DNA from: Ignavibacteriaceae bacterium | GTDB lineage: Bacteria > Bacteroidota > Ignavibacteria > Ignavibacteriales > Ignavibacteriaceae | DNA: 55,435 bases | Direction: 5' to 3' | Assembly (NCBI GenBank): GCA_013042995.1 | Contig: JABDPB010000016.1 | Location: 1-55,435 of the forward strand | In this document: one piece after another, positions 25,512 to 32,812 of the stretch | Numbering within the stretch: the first letter of the stretch is position 1 | How the letters are laid out: every line of letters starts with the position of its first letter | Position numbers and translations under genes: made by a program | Notes under the pieces: model-generated | Seen by the model: only the letters and a program-made list of their open reading frames with translations | What the model was told of the DNA's origin: nothing | Database searches by the model: none

Positions 25512-26339
25512 CTACTCATCAAAAACAAATATTAATCCATGTGTTATAACTTCAGGTGGGCCGTCTAGGTGAGTTGAACCATCGAACACCTTTGTTTCAA
25601 TTTTCAAATCGGGATGGTTTCTATCCTGCATTATTGTAACAAGCTCATCAATCGGATTAAAATATTTTTCTTCGGATGCTTCGCTTCCGACAGAAATAAA
25701 AATTTTTGCATTAACATTGCCCAAAGTTGATGTTGCCTGTTCTTCATAATCAAATATTATAAAATTTGCTGGCAGGAGGTACGGACTACCGATAATATAT
25801 TTGTTAAATACTTCCGGCTGCGTAAAAAGTGAGTAAAGCGCGTACAATCCACCTAAAGAGTAACCAGCAATTGTTCGGTTTGTTGTTATAGTTCTGAAAT
25901 TGCTATCAATGTAAGGGATCAATTCTTCACTAATAAATTTTTTAAAGTTTTCTGCACCACCTGCATCATTCGTTCTGTAATCCCTGTTACGTTTTTTGCC
26001 TGCATCTTTATCCACTGCACCGTAACCAATTCCTATAACTATTAACTCAGGAATGTTGCTCCCGATTTCCAAATAACGTGAAATTGACGCAGCTATGCCA
26101 TAAGAAATATCACCATCCAAAACATAAAGAACAGGATAGCTTTTCTCTGCAGCATCATAACCATCTGGCAAACTAATATAAATGTGAAATGTATCTTCTA
26201 CAATTTGAGAGTTAATTAATTTTACTTGTGTATTGTAAAGATTGAAATCATTTTCACTGCTTACATTTTGCTGCGCAGATGCAGACAAACAATAAATTAG
26301 AAAGAGTGATGTTATAAATCCTATAAAATACAATTTCAT
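25512..26339 (-). CDS. Exported esterase (PF00756-type alpha/beta hydrolase)
   Basis: A signal peptide (residues 1-22, ending SASA) precedes an esterase-D/ferric-enterobactin-esterase type hydrolase. YPVLYVLDGD (about 69-76) is the oxyanion-hole segment, GYSLGG carries nucleophile Ser 161, and FDGSTHLDGP carries the catalytic His near 258. Relatives hydrolyse siderophore trilactones, S-formylglutathione or carbohydrate esters; the substrate is undetermined. It lies 27 nt downstream of the first GT28-like gene in the same direction, so a role in modifying a glycolipid or polysaccharide is possible. Confidence 0.88.
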   Translation of the reverse strand: MKLYFIGFITSLFLIYCLSASAQQNVSSENDFNLYNTQVKLINSQIVEDTFHIYISLPDGYDAAEKSYPVLYVLDGDISYGIAASISRYLEIGSNIPELIVIGIGYGAVDKDAGKKRNRDYRTNDAGGAENFKKFISEELIPYIDSNFRTITTNRTIAGYSLGGLYALYSLFTQPEVFNKYIIGSPYLLPANFIIFDYEEQATSTLGNVNAKIFISVGSEASEEKYFNPIDELVTIMQDRNHPDLKIETKVFDGSTHLDGPPEVITHGLIFVFDE

Positions 26340-26365
26340 TCTTACTCTCCTGTTTTAACTAAAAT

Positions 26366-27499
26366 TTAATTTTCAACTAAAAACTCTGATACTTCTTTCA
26401 CACCGTTATTAATATTTTCTTTCCCGATGTTCTTTATATAAAATGAGTAAAGTGCTTCATCCTTAAGTAAATTAGTAACTACCTGTGCAAGGTTTTTTAT
26501 ACTCGGTTCATAAATACCGAGTTGTTTTTCTCTAATGTATTCAATGTTACCCTGCTCCTGTTCCCAGATGTAATCGTTTATAACAGAAACTTTTCCCATA
26601 TTTAAAATTTCCATAATTGTAGAAGCCCCACACTTAGTAATAACCACATCGCAGATATTTATCAATTCATAAATAAAATCCACATAGCCGTAAACTTTAA
26701 GATTCTCAGCATTAAATTTATCTTTAAGCTTGTTAGCAATCTTTAGCAAAGCATTGTTTTTACCGCAGACTATAGCAATTTGTGCATTTAATTTTACTTG
26801 TAGTAAAGATTCTAAAATTCTTTTCCCTTTTGGAATCCCATCTCCACCGCCAAGAATTAAAATTACTTTTTTATTAGCATCAAAATCTAATTCTGATTTT
26901 ACTGCAGCTATTCCTTTACTATTCATCCTTTCTGAAAATTTATTATCGAGCACAAACGGAAAAACAGCCGGAGTGTTATTTGGAAATTTTTTGCATATTC
27001 TGTCTTTTAGCCTTTTACTGAAAACAATAAAATTTATACTCCCCCACATAAACCACATCGGGTGCGGTGTAAATGGATCTGTAACAACTGTGTAAACCTG
27101 AGTCTTTAAATTATGCTTTCTTAGAATTCTGTAAATCGGCTGAATTAAAAAGAAATGAAAAATTATAATTTTGTCTGGCTTTTCATTTAGAATGGTTTTT
27201 TCAAGGTAACGGTTCATGTATCCTGCAACAGAAAATGAGCATATCTTTCCGAAAACAGGGATTTTATTCATTGCATATAAAAATTCAAAAAACCATCTTC
27301 CTTTGTATTGAAGTATTCTATAACCGTCTTCAATTATAAAACGTACCCAGCGAGGGGTTTTTTCAAACCCGTAAATTAATTTTGTTATAACTGTTTCCGG
27401 GAAATGGTTCTTCATATAATTATGAACAGCTTTGGCAGGAGCTAAATGCCCTCCCCCCGTTTTTAAGTATGCAAGCAGGTATTTGCTTTTTTGCTTCAT
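26366..27499 (-). CDS. MGDG-synthase/MurG-like glycosyltransferase (GT28)
   Basis: The 377-residue protein opens KYLLAYLKTGGGHLAPAKAV, with the GGGH loop (about 16-19) that marks the MGDG-synthase N-domain. Its C-terminal GT-B half contains ILILGGGDGIPKG and the nucleotide-sugar site ITKCGASTIMEILNMGKVSV. Family members transfer galactose or glucose to diacylglycerol, or GlcNAc to lipid I. The sequence is closer to the glycolipid type than to MurG because of the GGGH opening and the PF06925-like N-domain. It lies 7 nt from the second GT28-like gene, and the two probably act on the same product. Confidence 0.87.
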   Translation of the reverse strand: MKQKSKYLLAYLKTGGGHLAPAKAVHNYMKNHFPETVITKLIYGFEKTPRWVRFIIEDGYRILQYKGRWFFEFLYAMNKIPVFGKICSFSVAGYMNRYLEKTILNEKPDKIIIFHFFLIQPIYRILRKHNLKTQVYTVVTDPFTPHPMWFMWGSINFIVFSKRLKDRICKKFPNNTPAVFPFVLDNKFSERMNSKGIAAVKSELDFDANKKVILILGGGDGIPKGKRILESLLQVKLNAQIAIVCGKNNALLKIANKLKDKFNAENLKVYGYVDFIYELINICDVVITKCGASTIMEILNMGKVSVINDYIWEQEQGNIEYIREKQLGIYEPSIKNLAQVVTNLLKDEALYSFYIKNIGKENINNGVKEVSEFLVEN

Positions 27500-27506
27500 T
27501 TATTTA

Positions 27507-28826
27507 TTATCTCAAAACAGGATGTGCTTCTTTTACTATTTTTCCGTTTTTAATCATTTCTATTATTTTAAATGTACCCAACTTTCTGGCTTTCAAAAAT
27601 CCATCCCATGCAGATTCAGCAAGTGTTCCCCTACCCAACAAATCATACAACCACTGGTCTGTATAATCAGGATTTTCCTGTCTTATCCCAGCCTGAATTT
27701 CGTGCAGCCATTTTCTATTAAACTTTTCCTGCGAACCAATTGCAGGAGACATAATTATCGGTATTCCCAATGCACTGTAAAACGAAAGTTCGCTTGGCTT
27801 GGTCCATAAAATATCTGTGTTTCTCAAACTACTGTTAAACAATTTAAAGTAATCTTGCATTGAGTCAGAATAAATAATATTAATGCCCTCACAATCAGGA
27901 TCAATTTTTTCTTTTACAGATAGAAAATAATCGCGAACTTCTTCTCTGATTCCCGCAACAAGATTTAAGTTCACTTCACCGGTTAATAACTTTTCTTTTA
28001 GGCTATTTGTAATTTTTGCCCCTATTTCTGTTTGAGCACCTGCGCCTCCTACAGCGAAAGTTATTGTTAGTTTTCTATTATTATGAAATCTGCAATTCTC
28101 TTTTCCTAAAAAATGTTCAACGTTTCTACCATGGCGTGCCCAAAATTTTCCTTTTGGATCAAGGTAAAATAAACGCTGTGCTAAATCTTTTTTTAGTAGC
28201 GAAAGACCTTCATCACCCAAAATTTCTTTTGGAAGCGGGAAGCCCGTTAGGTGAATTCTTTCTTCAGGAACACCATAAGCTTTTAACCGTTGTGCAGCTT
28301 TTCCGCATGGTGCAAAGTATTCTATCCTGCTTTCCCAAGGCTGTTTTGCAACCCAAACACGGTTTATATCAGCATCACAAATTATGCAGTAAATTTTAGT
28401 AAGCCCATTTTTATCAGCAGCGATTGCAGATGCATAAAACGAGGTGACTAATGGGAGGACTTTTGTTGAAATCTTTTCAAGCATTCCTTTGCACAATCCT
28501 TTTTCAATTGTAGATTCAAGAAGATTAACCTGGAAAGTTGTATTGGATAGATTGCGCATCGGGTAAAATGATGGAATGTGCATTAATGCATCGAGCATTG
28601 AAAATAATGGCGGACCGATTATCGGAATTCCTTTTGCGCGGGAAAATAATTCGTAAGCATTTAAAAGCCGCTTCCATAATTTTTTTTCGGATTTTGAAAC
28701 AGCTTCAGAAGAACCGACTGTAATTATATCTTCCTCCGCAATATCTTTTAAAGGAGAAACCGCCCTCTGATGACCATACCCCATGTCGGCAGAAACAACC
28801 CAGGCTTTGGTGTTTGATTCGTTCAT
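27507..28826 (-). CDS. Second GT28-like glycosyltransferase, divergent
   Basis: The 439-residue protein has an equivalent opening (WVVSADMGYGHQRAVSPLKD), in which GYGH replaces GGGH. Its C-terminal half retains a GT-B sugar-nucleotide site (ILWTKPSELSFYSALGIPII, GSQEKFNRKWLHEIQAGI) and a central Gly-rich ITFAVGGAGAQTEIGAK. It is longer than the partner gene by about 60 residues and much diverged, so this is not a recent duplicate. I infer a glycosyltransferase that works on a membrane lipid, but substrate and donor are unknown. It is divergent from the MFS gene at 28939, separated by about 110 nt. Confidence 0.75.
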   Translation of the reverse strand: MNESNTKAWVVSADMGYGHQRAVSPLKDIAEEDIITVGSSEAVSKSEKKLWKRLLNAYELFSRAKGIPIIGPPLFSMLDALMHIPSFYPMRNLSNTTFQVNLLESTIEKGLCKGMLEKISTKVLPLVTSFYASAIAADKNGLTKIYCIICDADINRVWVAKQPWESRIEYFAPCGKAAQRLKAYGVPEERIHLTGFPLPKEILGDEGLSLLKKDLAQRLFYLDPKGKFWARHGRNVEHFLGKENCRFHNNRKLTITFAVGGAGAQTEIGAKITNSLKEKLLTGEVNLNLVAGIREEVRDYFLSVKEKIDPDCEGINIIYSDSMQDYFKLFNSSLRNTDILWTKPSELSFYSALGIPIIMSPAIGSQEKFNRKWLHEIQAGIRQENPDYTDQWLYDLLGRGTLAESAWDGFLKARKLGTFKIIEMIKNGKIVKEAHPVLR

Positions 28827-28938
28827 AAGTTTTTAAGTAAGATAAGAATTATTTGCTAAATGAAAGATATGAAATAATCGAATGCTATGCTTTTTTACAG
28901 AAGACGATAAATATTAAATTAGACTTAAGATATTGGGA

Positions 28939-30210
28939 ATGCTTATATTTCTTTCAATTAATATTCCCCAAGACTATAATCGTACATTAAAAACTACAAG
29001 TTATAATTCAAGTTTATTGGGACTAAAATTTAAAAATCCATACAGCGGTTTGCGAAACATACCAAAAAACATTTGGGTGCTTTCTGCAGCAACTTTAATT
29101 AACCGTGCCGGCACAATGGTTTTACCATTTATTGCACTTTACGCAAGACAGGAAATTAAAGTCAGCACAGGCGATGCAGGTCTGGTTTTAGCATTCTATG
29201 GAATTGGTGCGTTTATATCTTCTCCTTTTTCGGGAAAGTTAAGTGATAAGCTTGGAAATTTACGATTGATGAAGATTTCTCTTTTCACTTCCGGATTGTT
29301 TTTAATTGCTTATTCATTCGTTTCAAGCTTTATTTTGTTTTTGATCCTCAGTTTTTTCTGGGCAGTTCTTAGCGAAGCTTTCCGTCCTGCAAGTTTATCA
29401 TTTATTTCAAATGAAGTTTCACCGGACAGAAGAAAAACTGCTTTTGCTTTAAACAGGCTTGCAATAAATCTTGGTATGAGCATTGGACCGGTTATTGGGG
29501 GATTATTAAGCTCGATAAACTTTTCACTTTTGTTCTATGTTGATGGAATTACTTCAATTGGCGCGGGTATTTTTATTTTGTTTTTTCCCTGGCAGAATCA
29601 TGAAAAGGATAAAAAACTTATTGATGAAACACACAGCAAATCTATAAAAAAAGAAAGTGTTTTTAGGAATAAAAAATTCATTTACTTTATGCTTGCATTA
29701 ATTCCTGTGGAAATGGTTTTCTTTCAGCATATTGGTGCGATGCCTTTATTTATTGTAAACGAATTGGGCTTCTCGAATGCAACATTTGGAATATTAATTG
29801 CAATTAATACTGTGCTTATAATTTTTATTGAAGTTCCTCTTAATGAATCAATGCGATTTTGGGAGGACTGGAAGTCATTAACTCTCGGTGCTCTGCTTGC
29901 CGGGGTTGGATTTGGTATAATGGCTTTTACTGAAACGCTTTCACCAATTATTATTACAATTGTAATATGGACGTTCGGAGAAATGATACTCTTTCCTGCA
30001 TCCGGAGATTTTGTTGCAAAAATATCCCCCAGAAAACAGCGAGGTGAATATATGGGCTATTTTCAGATGTCATTCAGTTTTGCGTTCATGGTAGGTCCCT
30101 GGCTTGGTGCGGAAGTGCTTGAACATTTTGGTTCATTCAATCTTTGGATGGGATGCCTAGCATTTGGATTAATCTCTACATTGATGATGTGGAGGTTGAA
30201 AGGTAAATGA
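28939..30210 (+). CDS. MFS transporter
   Basis: The protein (about 423 residues) has a 12-helix major facilitator layout. The first half contains FLIGKLSDKLG-like GKLSDKLGNLRLM (loop 2-3 motif A) and RPASLSFISNEV (helix 5). The second half follows a central loop rich in Lys (about 225-245). The closest type by eye is the drug/solute exporter group with MdtH-like features. Two starts compete: TTG 28933 and ATG 28939; neither has a clear ribosome site, and ATG is preferred. The neighbouring GT28-like genes raise the possibility of transport related to their glycolipid product, but this is weak. Confidence 0.88.
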   Translation: MLIFLSINIPQDYNRTLKTTSYNSSLLGLKFKNPYSGLRNIPKNIWVLSAATLINRAGTMVLPFIALYARQEIKVSTGDAGLVLAFYGIGAFISSPFSGKLSDKLGNLRLMKISLFTSGLFLIAYSFVSSFILFLILSFFWAVLSEAFRPASLSFISNEVSPDRRKTAFALNRLAINLGMSIGPVIGGLLSSINFSLLFYVDGITSIGAGIFILFFPWQNHEKDKKLIDETHSKSIKKESVFRNKKFIYFMLALIPVEMVFFQHIGAMPLFIVNELGFSNATFGILIAINTVLIIFIEVPLNESMRFWEDWKSLTLGALLAGVGFGIMAFTETLSPIIITIVIWTFGEMILFPASGDFVAKISPRKQRGEYMGYFQMSFSFAFMVGPWLGAEVLEHFGSFNLWMGCLAFGLISTLMMWRLKGK

Positions 30211-30228
30211 GACTGTTTAATTAAAAAA

Positions 30229-30255
30229 TGAGTCTCACATTACATGTGAAACTCA
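30229..30255 (-). terminator. Terminator hairpin between convergent genes
   Basis: TGAGTCTCACA (30229-30239) and TGTGAAACTCA (30245-30255) form an 11-bp stem with one mismatch. On the minus strand it is followed by TTTTTTAATTAA, so it should stop the transcript of the coiled-coil gene at 30293-31555. It may also act on the convergent MFS transcript. Confidence 0.7.
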
Positions 30256-30292
30256 CTTAAAATAGTAGAAGTAAAAATCAATGTTTATCCTT

Positions 30293-31555
30293 TTACTCTT
30301 TATTCTCTTCTCTAATTGCTTCTTTTGGTTTTCTTTTTTTAATAATAAGCAAAATAACAGGAACTAAAATAGCTATAATAGCTATCCAGAGTATCAAGTA
30401 AAGCCACCATTTTGATGGATATAGTTCGCTTTTCCATTCTTCTATTCCTGCTTCTATTTCGTCTTTGTTCTCTTCCGTTAAAAGACCACCCTCAATCAGA
30501 TATGGCACCCAGATAGGTTTTATTGATGTAAACCAGGTGCTATCAGCAAAATTTGTGAATGTATTTTCAGAAGCTTCGCTACTCTTTACTCCCAGATTTT
30601 TAATCTCATCTTTTATAAATAGATTTACTGACTCAGCAAACTCATCACCAAAATTAAACTCCTTCAAGTTAACGCCATTTAACCTGAATTCATTTCTAAT
30701 AGATCTCCAAACATTTTGGTCCACTGATTTATGATACCATTCAACAAATAGTGAATCAATTTCTTTAAGTTCTTCAGCTTTTTTACTTTTTTCAGCATAA
30801 ACATCTACCAGTCTTGGTCCAATAACTTGCCACATTTTTGCAAATTGCTCCTGCTGCTCTTGAACCGTTTGGATATCTACAGGATTAAGTGATGTGGCTT
30901 CTAAAAATCTCATATTATCTCTCATTGAGATTTTTATATTTTCCAAAACATCATCTTTTTTTTCTAAGCGACGAACAATGTTTTTATCTTCTGTTGATAA
31001 AGTAGCTTTCTCTCTCATAATTGGTGGGACAAGTTTATCCATCATAGCCAAAACGAGTTTATCCCGTTCCATTATAGAATTTCTTAAATCTTCAATAAAT
31101 TCTTCCAGCTCAGCAATTGTTTTTTGATCTTTTCTTCTCAGGTTTTCGAGTTTATCAATTTTTGAAATTATTTCGTTATTTCTTTCGGTTAAATAATCAA
31201 CCTGGATTTCTAATTCTACAACCTCTGTTTGCAGCACATCAATTGTGGCAAAATCATTTTGTCTTAGAACAAATGCCGCATTTAGCTTTTGAATTGATTT
31301 ATCAAATTTATCCGGGTACAGGCTTTTGTCCAGCAATTCTTTATGCTCGGTATATTCCCCTTTTAGCTCTTTTATTTTTGTTACAATAACATTTAATTCT
31401 TCAAGTGATTCAGCATTTTTAATATGCTGTTCTATTTCTTTGTGTTCATCTTTAAATCCCTGAACAATAGCGTAATCTGATTGTGCAAATAAATTTTGAA
31501 AAAACAAAGCAAATAGAAAAAAGTATACTAAACTAACTAATCTCTTCATTTTCAT
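30293..31555 (-). CDS. Exported coiled-coil protein with C-terminal membrane anchor
   Basis: I do not recognise a family. The 420-residue protein has a signal peptide (residues 1-24, ending LFAQ), then a long helical region with coiled-coil patterns (about 30-165; many Glu, Lys and Leu, for example VVELEIQVDYLTERNNEIIS). A helical mid-section (about 165-370) follows, then one hydrophobic segment near the end (about 384-405, WWLYLILWIAIIAILVPVIL) and a short basic tail. It therefore lies in the periplasm and is anchored at its C-terminus. The start overlaps the lipoprotein gene upstream (ATGA), so the two are translated together and may form an envelope-spanning or periplasmic scaffold pair. 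Confidence 0.8.
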   Translation of the reverse strand: MKMKRLVSLVYFFLFALFFQNLFAQSDYAIVQGFKDEHKEIEQHIKNAESLEELNVIVTKIKELKGEYTEHKELLDKSLYPDKFDKSIQKLNAAFVLRQNDFATIDVLQTEVVELEIQVDYLTERNNEIISKIDKLENLRRKDQKTIAELEEFIEDLRNSIMERDKLVLAMMDKLVPPIMREKATLSTEDKNIVRRLEKKDDVLENIKISMRDNMRFLEATSLNPVDIQTVQEQQEQFAKMWQVIGPRLVDVYAEKSKKAEELKEIDSLFVEWYHKSVDQNVWRSIRNEFRLNGVNLKEFNFGDEFAESVNLFIKDEIKNLGVKSSEASENTFTNFADSTWFTSIKPIWVPYLIEGGLLTEENKDEIEAGIEEWKSELYPSKWWLYLILWIAIIAILVPVILLIIKKRKPKEAIREENKE

Positions 31556-32001
31556 TTATTTCCCCCATCAATTCCCGAATTGGTTAATTTTATTTTTTTG
31601 CCGCTGTCAATCAGCTCAATATAAGGTGCTCTCTGATTGAATACGGGCTCCTCAATCCCAAATTCAGAGATAAATATTTTGTTATGAAGAACGAAAGCAC
31701 CTTCATCAGCACGAAACACGTATACATTTTTAAAATTTGAACCTGTGATGTAGTAGTAACCACCGTTATCACGAATCATTCTTATACTGTTTCCGCTATA
31801 AGATGATGAATCCTGGAATTCTTCAAAAAATAAACCTGCAGTATTAAACTCTATTGAATACCTGTCTTCCATCACTATTCCATCTCCGTTAACAGGTAGA
31901 ACCGACTCGATGGGCCAGGCAAAATTTGCCGGATGCAATGTCAACATTGAGCAAGCGGCTAAAGCTGAAAGTAATATGACAGGTACGATTATTTTTAACA
32001 T
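31552..32001 (-). CDS. Lipoprotein (149 aa)
   Basis: The protein has a lipoprotein signal with lipobox LAAC (Cys 17), after which the mature part starts SMLTLHPANFAWP. The mature domain is beta-rich and short, without a recognised motif. It contains PVNGDGIVMEDRYSIEFNTAGLFFEEF and later YYITGSNFKNVYVFR, which read as strands. The stop overlaps the start of the coiled-coil gene by 4 nt. A partner role on the envelope side is inferred from that coupling only. Confidence 0.8.
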   Translation of the reverse strand: MLKIIVPVILLSALAACSMLTLHPANFAWPIESVLPVNGDGIVMEDRYSIEFNTAGLFFEEFQDSSSYSGNSIRMIRDNGGYYYITGSNFKNVYVFRADEGAFVLHNKIFISEFGIEEPVFNQRAPYIELIDSGKKIKLTNSGIDGGNK

Positions 32002-32149
32002 TATATGTCCTCCGTTGAAAATTTACTAGGTGTTAAACTTAAGAAAATAATTTTAAATGTCCTTTTAAGAACAAGTATTTTTGAATTTTTGGATTAAATA
32101 TAAAATTTTAATAATATTTACTAAACATCATTAGCTTAAATTTAAGATG

Positions 32150-32157
32150 TAAATTTG
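32150..32157 (+). promoter_or_regulatory. Bacteroidota-type -7 element
   Basis: TAAATTTG at 32150-32157 fits TAnnTTTG exactly, and lies only 5 nt before the TTG start at 32162. If it is used, the transcript begins at or near the start codon and would be leaderless, or the true start is further in. No clear -33 partner was identified. Confidence 0.35.
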
Positions 32158-32161
32158 TCCA

Positions 32162-32812
32162 TTGTTTAATGATAATAGAGAGAATACACAACTGAAAAAA
32201 AAATCGAAATCCAGTTTTTTGTTTTTAAATTTGAATTTTCACTTGTGCGTATTAATACTCTTTTTCTCACCTCACCTTAAATCACAAAATACCGGCTCCG
32301 CGTTTGAGACATTTTCAATTGGAATAAATTATCAATCAAATATAAACCAAAATGACTTTCATAAATATTGGTTGGCGGAAGGCGGAATTGAAGGATACTT
32401 TGCTGCTCCATTTTACTTTGGAACAACACAGTTTGGATTAACTTATACTTCATTTTCAGCGAAGTCCGATCAGCAGCCTGATTTTGAATCATTTTTATTT
32501 TACCTGCAATGGGGTTACAAATTTAATCTGCTTGCCAATTTTTCGTTAGCATTTAACACTTCTACTGGCCTCTTCCAAATGAACTTTGATGATTTTGACC
32601 TGGAAGTTGATCCCGGGCTTTTATCTGAAAGAGAATTAGTGATGGGGGTAAACACGGTTATCAGCTATACATTTTACAAAGATTGGAATATAAATTTTCA
32701 ATTACTCTACCTGCATGTATTCACTCACAAAAAAATTGAACTCGTAAATCTTAGTTTAGGAATCAGTAAAACATTTTTATCCCCAAAATGGTTAAAGGAA
32801 TTTCTTAATTGA
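32162..32812 (+). CDS. Outer-membrane-type protein upstream of TonB-receptor-like gene
   Basis: The 216-residue protein has a signal-like hydrophobic segment (about residues 18-42, ending KSQ) and a mature part with alternating aromatic strands (FSIGINYQS, YFAAPFYFGTTQFGLTYTSF, WGYKFNLLANFSLAFNTSTG), the pattern of a small beta barrel. No family was recognised. The only upstream start is TTG 32162, with a charged stretch before the signal; a start nearer the signal is possible. The stop overlaps the TonB-receptor-like gene by 4 nt, so the two are co-translated and probably work together at the outer membrane. Confidence 0.7.
   Translation: MFNDNRENTQLKKKSKSSFLFLNLNFHLCVLILFFSPHLKSQNTGSAFETFSIGINYQSNINQNDFHKYWLAEGGIEGYFAAPFYFGTTQFGLTYTSFSAKSDQQPDFESFLFYLQWGYKFNLLANFSLAFNTSTGLFQMNFDDFDLEVDPGLLSERELVMGVNTVISYTFYKDWNINFQLLYLHVFTHKKIELVNLSLGISKTFLSPKWLKEFLN

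Noticed and set aside
27432-27809. Plus-strand frame over the junction of the two GT28-like genes
   Set aside because: It is Cys- and Phe-rich with no motif and covers the ends of two well-supported genes.
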